Source of the DNA: Cyathus striatus
Taxonomy: Eukaryota > Basidiomycota > Agaricomycetes > Agaricales > Nidulariaceae
Length of the DNA: 64,000 bases
NCBI GenBank assembly: GCA_025738555.1
Contig: JAOVFP010000017.1
Coordinates: 2,666,001 to 2,730,000, forward strand
Direction: 5' to 3'
Shown: piece by piece, positions 37,901 to 49,843 of the stretch
Position numbering within the stretch: position 1 is the first letter of the stretch
How the letters are laid out: each line of letters begins with the position of its first letter
Notes under the pieces: model-generated
What the model was told of the DNA's origin: nothing
Seen by the model: the letters and a program-made list of their open reading frames with translations, nothing else
Databases searched by the model: none
Program-made: the position numbers and the translations under genes

Positions 37901-40900
37901 ATCGTGTACCTTTTTCTTTGATTTATTATACATTTTATAGCCGTCAGACATCTACAGTCAGGAAGGGGAGAGTGTGCAATCGTCACCGGAGTAAATACGC
38001 ATACATTGCCAGGAATGTTCAGGTCCGTATAAAGCGTTCACGGTCTCGCTGCCTTATTAAAGAGGCCCGTGCAGTTTTCTATCGGCCCAACAAATGACGT
38101 CCAAAAACTCCCGTAGTGCAACATTCACCAGTGATGCTGACGGGTGCGTTAGTACGCGGGAATAAACGCAGCCTGATTCTCATGGCATTTACAGATATGC
38201 AACGTCCGAGGGCGTCGTTTCCCTCATTGTAAAGACACAAAGTGCAGCTGAACGAGATGGTGATACCATCTTAGGCGTGATCAAGTCCACAGATACCAGA
38301 CATAATGGACGAACGCAAGGGCTCATTGCCCCAAGTGTTGCTGCACAGGCTGCATTGCAGCGATCTGTCCTTCAGCTGGCTTCATTAGAACCAAGAGATA
38401 TCGAGTGAGTAGTTCGGTGAGTATCGCTGCTGGTAATATGACTTATTTCGTACATAGCTTTGTAGAAGCACACGGAACAGGTGCGTATGCTACGTTGAGT
38501 ATGTGCCAAACTGTCGATTAATGACTACGTAGGAACCTCTCTTGGAGACTTGATGGAAATTCAAGGAATAAATGAAGTATTTCAAAACTCACATACGCCT
38601 TCGCGCCCTCTAGTGCTTGGCGCAGCCAAGTCTTGCATTGGCCACACCGAGATAACATCCGGCCTTGTGGGAATCGTAAAGACGTTGGAGTCATTTTCAA
38701 GACATGCTATACCAGGAGTTACCCACCTTAAGGAAAGCAATTTGAACCCGGCAATAGACGACGATACAGTCCCTTTGCACATTCCACACCACACTTACAA
38801 CTTGATACCTCGCCAGAATGTGCCGTACCGTGCTTTAGTTGTGTAAGTCCTGTAGGATGGATGATGAATTTCTTTTTGATATTCTCATTAGAGCATATGG
38901 ATTTGCCGGAACGATTTCAGCCACAGTTATCGAAGCTCCGAGCTCGAAGCCTGAGAGTGGAACGGTTAGGAAGACCAGCACAAATGAGATTCCTTTATTA
39001 TTCGTTGTCAGCGCAAAAAGTGAAAGGGCACTCGCAGCATACATTAAAAAATATCTTCTACTATGTTATTCGGCGACAGAGACGCTCATACGATCAATTT
39101 GCTACACCAGCTGTGTTGGCCGAGAACATTATCGCTATCGATTTGCTTGTGTCGCTTCTAGCATTGCGGAGCTCATTCAAAAGCTGGAAGAAAGACTCCA
39201 AAATCCATCAGAATACCTTGGTATTTCAAAACCTCGAGTGCTTTTCGGCTTCCCTGGCCAAGGTTCTCAATTCAATGGAATGGCCCGAGATTTGGCAAAT
39301 GCGTACTCAGGATTCCGAAGGATCTTAACAGAGTACGCTCAGTATGCGTCCACGCAGGCGAATCTGTCACTTCTTCCACTTCTACTGGGAACGGACCAGT
39401 CTACGGACGGTACTGAACAGAGTGAAGTAGCTCAAGTTTGTATCTACGTTTTCCAATGTGCTGTAACAGGGTGGCTTAAAAGCTTGGGTCTCGAACCGAG
39501 CGCTGTCTTAGGTCACAGTCTTGGTGAAGTTTCCGCTGCAGGTTAGTGCCCGTTCGATAAAGCAAATTGGAGAACTAATGACGAAAGCGATACTCACTAC
39601 AGTTTCTGCCGGGGCACTTCAATACAAAGACGGATTACGGCTTGTCATTGCGCGAGCACGCACTTTGAAAGCAAGTCCCCCATTTTCCGGTGCGATGGCC
39701 GCCATTGCTGCTCCCGAGCAAGTCATCCGTGACTACATTGATTCTCTTAGAGTGGAAGGGCGTGTCGTGATCGCGGTCTCCAATGGAGAAGAAAGTCATG
39801 TCATTTCAGGCTTTTCTGATGCCGTGGATCTGGTCTGCCAAACAGCTAAACAGGAAAGTCGACGATGTGTCAAATTAAAGGTCAATGAAGGTAAGTTCAA
39901 AATATACATGAATGTTATTAACGATTAAGTATCTTACCCTGCCTAGGCTTCCATAGCCCCAGCATTGAACCGGGACTGGCGCCCTTGGGAGAATGGCTCC
40001 TGGCTAATAAAGCTTGCTTTGGCCCAATGAAGACGCCCTTCTATTCAACCGTAACCAGTGAGAAGATTCCGAGTGGAGTGTCCTTACCGGCGGAGTACTG
40101 GGTATGTTTCGCTATTCTGTGCACGAAGCTTACTCATCAGCTACAGATTGCACATGCACAGAACCCTGTAAAATTCTGGCAGACAGCAAGCAAGCTTAAT
40201 CTGGATGATACCACAAACATATTCTTGGACGTTGGACCGCAACCAATGTTGTGGTCTCACATGCAAAGTTTGCGTGGCGATAGGAAAGCAGTATACGCAA
40301 TAACTACCAAGCAAGGATCCAACCAGGAACGGGCGTTTCTTCAAGCAGTCGCTAGTCTTTTCGAGAACAACGTGTCTTTCGACCTGAAAAAACTATACCA
40401 TGAACGTGGCAAATTCACAAAAACCAATATACCGACATATCCGTTCCAGCGTCAACGGCACTATCCTGATTTTATCCCTTCTCGTAACCAAGAGCAGAAA
40501 ATGCAGTTCACGCCTCGAACAACGCATCTCCTCAGTGTGGACCAGTCGCTACTTAATCTTATTTATGACCACAGGATTGAGGGAAGACGCGTTCTTCCTG
40601 GAATTGTTTTTGCAGATCTGGCAGCGATGGGTATAGAAGACAGCGAACGTCGAATAGGCAGCATTCGCTTCCATCAACCATTGGTACTAGAGAAAACAGG
40701 GTCTGCCATTCAGGCAGAGATACAAAGAGATGGGTCGTTCACCATTTCTCACGGTACAGAAAAGGACGTGATTTGCTCTGGGTCTTTGACATATCGCAAG
40801 CACGGCAAATCTAGAAAGGTTATCTATACGGATGCACCGCCTCACCGAATCTTAAATAGAGAAGCAGTATACGCTTCCTTTGAGGGCCAGATTTTCTTTG

Positions 40901-43289
40901 GACCCGCTTTCCAGAATATTAAGCAGGTCACCATATGGCCCGACCATATACAGGCTCTCGTTTCTGTCCCAACATCCTCAAACCAAAAACTTGATAGAAT
41001 TCGCAAGCTGGACCCTTGTCTACATTTGTTCGGCGCGATTTCGCAATTCATGGACATTCCCGAGCAGATTCTTAAGGGTGGTGTGTATCTACCGACTTCT
41101 TTACAAGGGTTCATACTGCATTCAGAACACATCCCATCCGAGTTCTATTGCAGATATCACCTTCCAGCGGAAATGGGGGAAAACTACGTTACTGGCTCTA
41201 TAAGTTTCTATGTCGTTTCACTTTCTGGAGAGCTTTTAGTATCATGCGAGTAAGTATATATTTGAACCCAAACATGCACTCGTAACATTCTAATGAGCTT
41301 TTGTTAGTAAATATTCTGTGGCACGGGTACCGAAAGGTGTTGCCATCCAGACGCCTGCTATTGACACACTTTCCAGGCGATGGATGCAGAACACGTGGCG
41401 CCATGAAGACGTTTTTCAGGAATTTGTTTCTCCTACTGGTTCGTTTGGGAGAGGCGAAGCTGTAGCCTATTTCAGCGACTCTATCAACAACACAGTGTTG
41501 ACTACCTTCGCTTCTGTTGCCAGCGAAGTCTTCGTTGCAGAGTTTGGGACTTCAGATATCATCCGATATACAAAGGCTGATCTTGAAAGGCTTTCAGGCG
41601 TCATTAGTCCCCTACCAGCTTCGGATACAAGTCTCGTCGAGGAATTGGAGGGTAAAAAGCTATCCATCGTCTTAGACGTGACTCGCTACCATGCTCCTGG
41701 ATCTGAATTGTATGCATCGCTTTGGAAGCACGCACTATGGCTTATGAAGTTTGCACTGAGTGGTAGAGTCGAAGTTTCTTCCTTCGTTGTGGTGACCAGC
41801 ATGTCATCACCAACTGGCCCGGCTCTGCTTCAACCACCCGGAATCGGTGCCATTTTACAAGGCATGCTTAGGGTTTATCGTCGCGAATCAGGACTTTCGT
41901 CAGATGTCGTTTGGGGAGTCGACCTTCCGGACCGGTTGACGCCTAAAGCTGTTTCTGATATTTTGTCAAAGGAAATTTGTATGCACGGAAATATTTCCCC
42001 TAGTAAAAACACAATTACAGCTTATCGACGCTTGGCGGACAGGTCCATCGTGAGACTGGTTCCGGTGCTCCTTCCCAAAGATGAGGAGAAAGCTTCTCCA
42101 ATGAGGTCAACGGATGGACTTGCCATTGTTATTGGGATGGGCAGTATCGGACATGCCATAGCTGGCTACCTAGCTAGTTCGGGTTGTACGGCAACTGTCT
42201 TCATGGGAAGACGTGCGGGCAATGATGCTGAGGCAAGCGTAACTCCAAATCCCGCATTAATCATCTAATGTTCCTGTTGTGTGCAGATTACACAAGGCTT
42301 GCAAAGCCTAAGGTCGAGCCATCCTTCCACCACCATGGAGTATGTTCAGGGAGATGTCACTGACATGGCAAACCTCCGTCTATCAATCAACGCGATAATT
42401 AGTCGCTTCAATGAAGTGAAACATGTCGTATACACCGCAGGAGTTATCCGTGACGCAACAATTTCAACTGTGTCCAACGGCAACTTTGCCAGTGTGCTCG
42501 ACTCCAAGGCACTGGGAGCTTGGAACATGCACCTTATAAGCCAGGAGATGAAATGGAACCTGGATACATTCGTTCTTCTCAGCAGCATAAGGTGGGTTTC
42601 CAAACCAATCTATGAATGCAACTGCTCACACGCGAGCTAGCGTACCACTAGGTAATGAAGGTCAGGTATCTTACGTCGCAGGAAATGCATTCCTCGACTC
42701 GCTAGCAGCACACAGGAGGAGTATCGGACTTGCCGGAACCTCCCTTCAACTTGGACCTTGGGAATCTAAAATCATTCAAGGCATTGACCTTTCACAGACG
42801 CATATGCGAATTATGAGTCATGAAGAAGGGATACCCTTACTATTGCAAGCCCTGTCCGACGATGATCCAGTCCAGGTCGTAGTGAGCTGGAACGCGGAGG
42901 GAGTAGCGCAGAGTCCTGGATTTGCAAGTGATGCTATATTCCGCGAACTTAGACTGAACAGCGCAAGTAAAGGGCGCGTTGTGAAGAAGATGCATTCGAA
43001 GAAGGATCTTTCGAATAGTATTATAGGGATAGTGAAGGAGGTGTTGGAAGTTGGGCAGAACGATCCGTTCGGTGCGTTTTGTATATCTGTCATGGGCGTA
43101 TGCGGATGCTTACGGTTTGTAGACATGGAGGAATCGCTGATTTCGTGTGGGATGGACTCGATATCGTTTGCGCAGATGCGGGGGAATGTGCTACAGAGGC
43201 TAGGTGTTGAGATTCCGGTGAGGTATCTCTCGGAATCGTTCTCTGTGAATAGGATGTTGGTGGATGTATTGAAGGGAGTTGGGGGGTGA
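34955..43289 (+). CDS. Modular reducing polyketide synthase: A(CoA-ligase-like)-ACP-KS-AT-DH-KR-ACP
   Basis: 21 exons splice into 2,431 codons: 34955-35309, 35361-36038, 36089-36205, 36258-36433, 36490-36990, 37040-37649, 37701-37761, 37811-37884, 37941-38022, 38075-38143, 38195-38404, 38458-38480, 38533-38842, 38892-39541, 39603-39890, 39947-40101, 40147-41249, 41308-42238, 42287-42591, 42641-43071, 43123-43289. Domains: adenylation, residues 1-575 (GMTEIGG, FRTGDIYC, GRKDDFI); ACP near 610 (LGMDSATA); KS 676-1090 (TACSGG, EAHGTGT, KSCIGHTE); AT from 1207 (GFPGQGSQ, GHSLGE, FHSP); DH from 1572 (HxxxGxxxxP in DHRIEGRRVLP); KR from 2091 (GMGSIG, LLSS, SYVAGN); ACP near 2386 (GMDSIS). No ER, methyltransferase or thioesterase. 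All catalytic residues looked for are present. The N-terminal domain probably activates an acid and loads it as starter; the product is unknown. The intron after 36433 needs a GC donor. Confidence 0.9.
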
Positions 43290-43464
43290 GGTGTTTTGAG
43301 TGGTTGGGGGTTGATTGTAATGAGATGTCTGTTGTGAATTTGGAGGAAACGTGCACGATATGAGTGTTGCAGCTTTTGAGATTGGAGTGCGAATCTGCGA
43401 TGATTGGAACGGGCATCTGAGGGTACTTACATAAATGGGATTAGCGGCCTGAGTTGCCTGAGAC

Positions 43465-43689
43465 TTTGAGAGCAGCACAAGAGCAGCAAGTCCAAGACAA
43501 GTGAGCGCGATCCCATTGACGTCAAATGTTCACAATGATCCGCTAATCAGAAGCCGTGAGAATGTTAAAGATCAAAGATAAAGATAAAGATTAGATTCTT
43601 TGTTAGATCTGTTTGAGAGCAGCACAAGAGCAGCAAGTCCAAGACAAGTGAGCGCGATGAGCTCTGGGCCCATTGACGTCAAATGTTCT
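43465..43689 (+). repeat. Direct repeat R1 (two copies, 43465-43531 and 43612-43689)
   Basis: The text TTTGAGAGCAGCACAAGAGC...AAGTGAGCGCGAT and CCCATTGACGTCAAATGTTC occurs twice just downstream of the polyketide synthase; the second copy has about a dozen extra bases. TGACGTCA is a palindrome of the CRE/bZIP type in both copies. Confidence 0.7.
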
Positions 43690-44061
43690 CAACTTGGAAG
43701 CGTCGACGTTGTCGACGAAAACCTTGCTCGCAGTTGTTTGAATAGGTGAATGGTGTTGTAGAATGGTAAGCAGTGCTTTTTAATGGAATGTATTTGCGAG
43801 GGTCATAAAATGGGGAGCACGCGCCTGTGTAGATGAGCTAGAGAGGTAAAGCAAAATATATGTTGTTACAAAGAACTGAAGAGTCGGAGAACAGATTGAG
43901 AGCACATGACTGTGAGAGAGCGCACGTGAAAGTCGAAAGTGCGCCCATTTTGACCCCGGAGAGAAACCTTGCCAAGCAAGGTGATGATCCGCCAATTAGA
44001 AGCCGTGAGAATGCTAAAGATCAGAGATAAAGATAAAGATTAGATTCTTTGTTAGATCTGT
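43535..44061 (+). repeat. Direct repeat R2 (two copies, 43535-43612 and 43983-44061)
   Basis: About 78 bases from ATGATCCGC to TTAGATCTGT repeated 450 bases apart with few changes. Each contains tandem GATAAA motifs (GATAAAGATAAAGATTAG), possible GATA-factor sites. The repeats bracket R1 copy 2 and may mark an insertion or unequal duplication. Confidence 0.65.
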
Positions 44062-44395
44062 GGGTCCACTTGTATCACCTAACAAGAACGATATGGTTGT
44101 CGAACTTTTGCAGAGTGGTGCTTCTTTTTTGTAGTCATATGGAGGAGCTCGAGCTGGATTGGCGGAAATGGAATTAGCGATCGAAACTTGATCGAAACAT
44201 TACAGCAGTTTGCAAAAAGGTTGGGCATTCGCGCGCGTGAACACGGGTTTAAACCCGTTTTTAATGCAAAATTAGTACAAAACACGAACATGCGGTGTGG
44301 GCAGTGGCCCGTGGGGGTATCTTGGGATCTGAGTGTCCAGTTCGGAATGACCGGGACCTGTAAGTAAAATGTATGGAACCGTGGATATCTAGAGA
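44062..44395. other. Polyketide synthase 3' flank and family C promoter region
   Basis: No gene is seen. Text near 44070-44120 (AACAAGAACGATATGGTTG) recurs near 48320, 58800 and 63840 behind the PKS-derived fragments, showing that the duplicated unit extends several hundred bases past the PKS stop. Confidence 0.5.
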
Positions 44396-44513
44396 TATAA
44401 AGGATAGAATCTTGAGGACACACATAACTGTCCCCCAGTACTCATCGACCCAACTTTACTAACGACTTTGATACCTTTTCACTCGATTATCACTATATTA
44501 CTTATGTCGGGCC

Positions 44514-45250
44514 AACCATACGACCGTAATCACTTGGAGGCTGCATTGTAAGTTGACCGCAAAACTCGATTTACCTTTGAAAGATTTATCTTGGATTAAT
44601 TACCTCGGTTGTCTAGCTGGGGTGAGTACTTACATGCAGCAAACGAAATCTTGATGTTCTAAATTTCAATGTTACATAGTCGGGACGACGTTTGTTATTC
44701 TCATGTACGGCCGTGGTGTTCATTGCACACGGGGACTCGCGCTGAAATATGATTCTTTCGCAGGTGCTGCTTGGCACTGAGGTGGACCCTAGCTCAAACC
44801 ACCGTATGCAATGCTCGAGAACACCACAATCTATTCTTCAGCATGCAGTACTCCAGAAGATGGTTCGCAAAATTTATGCAGGCGACAGGATAATTTAACT
44901 TCATCGGCAGCGTAATGCGAGTTTTGCAGACGGAGTACGACCAGTCTAAACCACACCCGGCAGTGAAAGACCCCGTCATCAGTTTGATCTTGGCTGGCAT
45001 GCATCTCGTTGCAATCTTTATTTGCTTTGGAAATGCCACGATTTTGGATTCTCTAGCTCCGCTTCGGGAGTACGAAGATATTATCCGTCTTCAGCAGCTA
45101 TTGGGAGATTCAGTGTATGTCAGTGGTGCAGGGTTGCCAGTTGCGTATTCGAGATCCTCACTTATCCATAACACTGCGTCCGGTCTCGATGACAATGTGG
45201 AGTCAGTGCATGCTACGCTTCCAGTGTCCGGGTCGGAGAATCTTGAATAA
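44514..45250 (+). pseudogene. Family C gene, copy 2, with nonsense codon
   Basis: Same organisation as copy 1, starting MS-GQPYDRNHLEAA. In the main exon GGT TAC has become GGA TAA (44891-44893), cutting the frame before FNFIGSVMRV; the rest (KPHPAVKDPVISLILAGMHL and tail to 45250) stays open. Copy 4 has the identical stop, so the mutation predates their duplication. A product from the downstream ATG at 44915 is possible but would lack the first half. Confidence 0.65.
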
Positions 45251-45372
45251 AGTGAACATGCACTAGTGGCGGCTGCCCTGTATGATAAATTCATGGACAT
45301 CATAACATGTATTTGTAGGGTAGCGTGGGATGGAGTGACTGAATTTAGTTGCCAATATGTTCTCTACACATT

Positions 45373-45558
45373 CGCTCGCATTACTGACCTCGGTAAAGTT
45401 CAAAAAGCCTGCTTAACCGTATTCTGGAGTATCGCGGAAGGAATACTTAGGTTGTGATGGTTTCGAGCATTGTGTACATTGGGTGCAGTGGCTTTGTCCA
45501 CCTCAGAGCCAAGCAATACCTGCGAAAACTCACTTCAGCAAGTGCTCGTGTAATAACA
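45373..45558 (-). pseudogene. Inverted partial copy of family C exon behind copy 2
   Basis: The minus strand reads the acceptor-like TTTTCGCAGGTATTGCTTGGC and an exon start related to the gene upstream, with deletions. It is orthologous in position to 32565-32768 and 56732-56902. Confidence 0.6.
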
Positions 45559-45918
45559 AGTGAAGACGACTGTAACTTACAAGAGATTAACTAGCGTCAT
45601 CCCCACTATGTAACATTGTAAGTAGTAAATTCTGAATCTGCTTGCCACCTAGGCCTAAGCCTCACCCCATCTACGCTATCGAGGTTAGAATCTTTCGAAG
45701 GTGAGTTGAAACGGCACCAAGTCTCAGTGCAGGCTTATATCATACAGGGTTGCACATAGACATAGATTGAGCCGGAATGTATGAATCCTGAAGATGAACG
45801 GTTGGAAAGGTCAGAGTGTGCAGATATTGGCGGCACCGCTTTGTCGTGTTAGCCGCAGATCTGCTGGAATAGCTGCTACCGTTACCAGCGTGCCAAATGC
45901 TGCATGTACTGGACTGTA

Positions 45919-46055
45919 GCTTTGGCACATCGGGTCCGTCTATCCCCAGGTCGGTATGCAATGCCTCTAAAATATGACGGCTGATGTCACGCGCACGAGC
46001 TTGTAGTGGATGGTGGGGAGAGCAGAATCTGTGAATCGTTCGTACACCACTGAAA
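45919..46055 (-). pseudogene. Dynamin GED remnant
   Basis: Minus strand encodes ALHTDLGIDGPDV and, in a shifted frame, YERFTDSALPTIHYKLVR, matching [12 protein letters not shown] and [18 protein letters not shown] of the two dynamin genes. It is frameshifted and truncated. It is absent from the otherwise similar unit at 56-57 kb. Confidence 0.55.
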
Positions 46056-46754
46056 ATGGATGTATAATCGTGTGTGTAGAAAGAATGCAATTGGATATCA
46101 TTACTCTGCAGACCGTATCAGAGTCATAATACTTCAAACTGCTTACAGAACAATAGTACTTACCAGCAATGCATCGCTAGCCTGAACCTTCAGGGAAATG
46201 AAAGAAATTTCGAGGCAATAACCTCGCATTAAATGAAGGTCCTATGTAGGAAGGGGTTGGGAAGGGACGCACTGTTGAAATAAACGACGCACCGATGACG
46301 ACAGCGTTACATTTGACCTCAGAGCACGCAAGGGGAGGAAAGCAAGAGGCAAATGGATAAGTAAATACAGTACATAGTATACTACTTAAATACATAGAAA
46401 GCGGAGCACATTGTCTGTAGAATACATAAAAGGTATAGTAAACTATCTAAAAGCATATGTGGAGGTGGCATGGAATGATAATCCTTGTGACATTTGAATA
46501 GCTAATATAATTCTACACGCACAACTGGCAACAGCCGCAACGCGTCTTGCCAATTGATCAGTCTGGTACGTCTGTTAGGAACTTTATCACGCAGTTGCCA
46601 TATGTGTAAGGATACGATTTGAAGCTGGTGAAGGTCCTGGAAGGACGGACGACGTCACGAGGTCGTTACACCATCGCCGAAGTTCGGCACACTAATTAGA
46701 TCAGTTGTCAATGTGTCATTGATTCTGTCACTGAGCTCGCGCGTCGTGCTCCTC
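46056..46754. other. Upstream region of the RRM gene copy A
   Basis: No gene is seen. Text such as CACGAGGTCGTTACACCA near 46655 and GAGCTCGCGCG near 46733 is shared with the regions before the other RRM copies (48.5 inverted, 52.25 and 60.4 kb). Confidence 0.5.
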
Positions 46755-46758
46755 AAAC

Positions 46759-47116
46759 AATGTTCACCAACGCCCTCCGCGCCCGCGCCCCTCGACGTAC
46801 ATAACCTCAACCTCCACTCTCCCATCCAGTCTTTCCAACCGCACACACCATGTCCCATTCCTTTCTATTGCCAACAACAACACGCTCCCATCGACAATCA
46901 GCTCTCGAAATACTCAGAATTAACCCCAAGAACCAACCCACCACCATCCAATACCTTGGTCCTCTTCGACATCATCGAATCCACCGAGAAAAAAGTGGCA
47001 TCCCTCTTCAAAAGGATACCCGTCAACGACGTTTGACTATGTGCGTGCCCGTTTCCCTTCCCGACGCATACTTTTCATGACCTTCCGTCAGTCTCTACAG
47101 CACCAAACGACATCGC
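46759..47116 (+). pseudogene. RRM protein gene fragment, copy A
   Basis: Starts ATGTTCACCAACGCCCTCCG, encoding a mitochondrial-type leader MFTNALRARA. A deletion of about eleven bases after the leader shifts the frame; SNTLVLFDIIEST...ASLFKRIPVNDV then ends in TGA, where copies B and D have CGA. At GACATCGCCTT (about 47116) it is fused directly to PKS ketoreductase sequence. Confidence 0.6.
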
Positions 47117-48048
47117 CTTGAGATGTTACTGACATGGCAAACCTCCGTCTCTCAATCGACGCGATAGTTAGTCATTTCGGTGAAGTGAAACATATCGTAT
47201 ACACCGCAGGAATCATGCGCGACGCGACAATTTCAACTGTGTCCTATGACGACTTTGCCAGCGTGCTTGACTCCAAGGCACTGGGAGCTTGGAACATGCA
47301 CCTTGTACGCCAGGAGATGAAATGGAATCTGAAATGTATTCGTTCTGCTCAGCAGCATAAGGTGAGTTTCCAAACCAATTTACGAATTCAATCGCTCACA
47401 TGTGAGCTAGCGTACCACTAGGTAACGAAGGACGGGTATCTTACGTTGCAGAAAATTGCATTCCTCGATGCGCTAGCAGCCACAGTAGGAGTATCGGACT
47501 TGCCGGAACGTCCCTCCAACTCGGATCTTGGGAATCTAAAGTCATTCATGGCGTTGACCTTTCAGATACATATGCGATTACGAGTCATGAGAAAGGGATA
47601 CCCTTGCTATTGCAAGCCCTGTCCGATGGTGATCCAGTCCAGGTCGCAGTGAACTGGAACGCGGAGAAAGTAGCATAGAGCCCTGGATTTGCAAGTGATG
47701 CTATATTCCGCGAAGACTGAACAGCGCAAGTAAAAGGCGCGTTGTGAAGAAGATGCATTCGAAGGAGCTTTCGAATATTATTATAGGGATAGTGAAGGAT
47801 GTATTAGAGGTTGGGCAGAACGATCCGTTCGGTGCGTCCCACATCCATACATCAGCGTATGAAGAGACTGATAGTTTGTAGATGCGGAGGAATCGCTGAT
47901 TTCGTGTGGGATGGATTCGATATCGTTTGCACAGATGCGGGGGAATGTGCTGGAGAGGCTGGGTGTTGAGATTCCGGTGAGGTATCTCTCGGAGTCGTTC
48001 TCTGTGAATAGGATGGTGGTAGATGTATTGAAGGGAGTTGAGGAGTGA
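47117..48048 (+). pseudogene. PKS KR-ACP fragment, copy A
   Basis: A copy of PKS 42352-43289: MANLRLSIDAIVSHFGEVKH, YTAGIMRDATIS, LDSKALGAWNMH, then SYVAENCIP-like, HEEGIPLLLQ and an ACP with an unchanged GMDSIS. Broken by a frame change after MKWNL, by TAG replacing CAG near 47672, and by a small deletion near 47714. The intron before the ACP is kept, so it was copied from DNA, not RNA. Confidence 0.8.
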
Positions 48049-48419
48049 GTTGTTTTAGGTGGTCGGGGGCTGATTGTAATGATATCTTTGTTGTGAATCT
48101 GCAACGATGTCGATCCCGATAGATTCTATGATGGAACGAGCGCCTGACAGTAAACGGGATTGAGCTTGCGCATGGCTTTTGAGCAACTTCTTGGAGCTCT
48201 GTACAGCGGCGCGATGTGCTGCCTCGGTGAGGCTAAGGAATTCAATCTGTATAGGCCAATTTCTTAATTATGATGTAGTTTTATTCTTTGTTAGATGTCT
48301 GCGAATCTACATGTACTTATCAACCTAACCAGAACGATATGTTGGTCAAACTTCCGCAGAGAGTGTTGCTTCTTTGGCAGCGTATCAATAACCCCCAACC
48401 GACGGTGGAAGACCGGAGG

Positions 48420-48974
48420 AGTGGAGGTGGGAATGTTGACGTTGAACGTTGAGGTGATATATGTTGAGAAGGTGATTTGAGAGAGCACCGCGAGCTTAAA
48501 AGTCAATTAGCCTGATTGTGTGCCCGGTCCGTGTGCCGACTTCGGTGATTGGTGTAACGACCTCGTGACACTGTCCGTCCTTCAGCAACCTTCACAGGCT
48601 TCAGCTTCATCCAACTTCATCTCTTCAATGTCGTCGGCATCGATCATCTCATCTCGTATTCTTGCGTTGTAGCCAACTGTTATTCCTCTTGTGTGGCAAA
48701 AAGGTTTCTACCACGGTTGGTCACCTTCGGACTCGGAAATGGTCAATTGGTAACTGACGCGTTGCGGCAGGCTGTTGTTGTCCCGGCCCCTCCCTACATA
48801 GGACCTTCGTAGTTTCTCTCATTTCCCCAAAAGGTTTCCAACAACGCGTGGTAAGTAGTATTGTCCTGTAAGCAGTTTGACTTTTGTCTGACGACAGTGT
48901 AAGTGGTATTATGATATGATCCGCGGAGTAACGACATCTAAATATATTCCATCCATCTCCACACACCTATCCTA
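48420..48974 (-). repeat. Inverted copy of the RRM gene 5' end and promoter (left arm of a large inverted repeat)
   Basis: Reading the minus strand from 48974 gives the same sequence as 51823-52333 and then a piece of the RRM leader (ITFSTYITST). The arm stops exactly at the TA where the mariner-like element is inserted. Confidence 0.75.
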
Positions 48975-49841
48975 TGGTGCAAGGCGCTTAGTCACCTCCA
49001 CTTTGGAACAACGGCGGAATCGGCAGGTGAAAAAATTTCAAATTGTACTGATGTAGAATTACAGTTTGGAACTTGTATCTGTACCTAGAAATACTCATTT
49101 TATGCTCATAATCGCATGCCTGGACAAAATAAAGCTCAAAATATCACTGCAGCACGAGCTCGAGAGGCCAAAGCTCAAAAGAAATTGGGCTTATATGACT
49201 ACATCCTATCTGATCGTGACCACACGTCGGGTAGTGGATCTGAATCTGAGGGCACAAGTGGCTGGAATGGTGTCGTCTTCTATCTTCCATCTGAATTTAA
49301 GAATTCTTGTTGCCAAAATTTCACTGCGAGCTCAATTTTATTGAGTACTTTTGGGGTGCAGTTAAACGATACCTCAGGGAGCATTGCAATGGCACATTTA
49401 CTGCACTTCAGGACAATTTACCAAAGGCACTTGAATCAGTACCAATAGAAACTATTCAGAGACAGGAGCATTGCATGATACGCTGGGTGGATGCATATCG
49501 GGAAGGGCTCGGAGCAAAAGAGGCACAAATAAAGGTGAAGCAATTCTCATTGAGGAAGTACATTGAAGAATTCCTGAGTTAGTTGCATCGGCAATGGATG
49601 ACTAACATTACTATATTAAGTAATTTATTACCATATATGGAAATATTTATATAATGCGGCGGAATTCACTTCGGACAAAAATTATAACTCCTTCAGTTTT
49701 GAGAATTTTGAAATTCTGTCTGGGCATATTGTTCCTTACGCCAAAAGAATCATTTTGGCTATGTAGAGGAATAAGAAAAAATGTTTCCCACGATGTTATG
49801 TCAGTTGTTCCAAAGTGGAGGTGACTAGGTGCCCTGCACCA
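48975..49841 (+). mobile_element. Deleted Tc1/mariner-like DNA transposon
   Basis: 867 bases with terminal inverted repeats of about 38 bases starting TGGTGCARGGC and containing CACCTCCACTTTGGAACAAC, flanked by TA on both sides (48973-48974, 49842-49843). Only the end of a DDE transposase remains inside. Confidence 0.8.
49127..49582 (+). pseudogene. DDE transposase remnant (C-terminal part)
   Basis: The frame near 49307-49582 reads [24 protein letters not shown], the last catalytic block of Tc1/mariner-type DDE_3 transposases seen widely in Agaricomycetes, then [18 protein letters not shown]. An upstream frame (49116-49230, PGQNKAQNITAARAREAKA) may be its N-terminus. The catalytic Asp blocks between are deleted, so it is inactive. 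Confidence 0.7.
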
Positions 49842-49843
49842 TA

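Noticed and set aside
37941..38022. Apparent frameshift in the PKS KS domain
   Set aside because: Using the acceptor at 37940 the exon reads AVRHLQSGRGECAIVTGVN in frame with the previous exon; no shift is needed.
42233..42286. A third GC-AG intron in the PKS (GAG|GCAAGC)
   Set aside because: A GT donor six bases later (AGC|GTAACT) gives the same phase, so a GC donor is not required.
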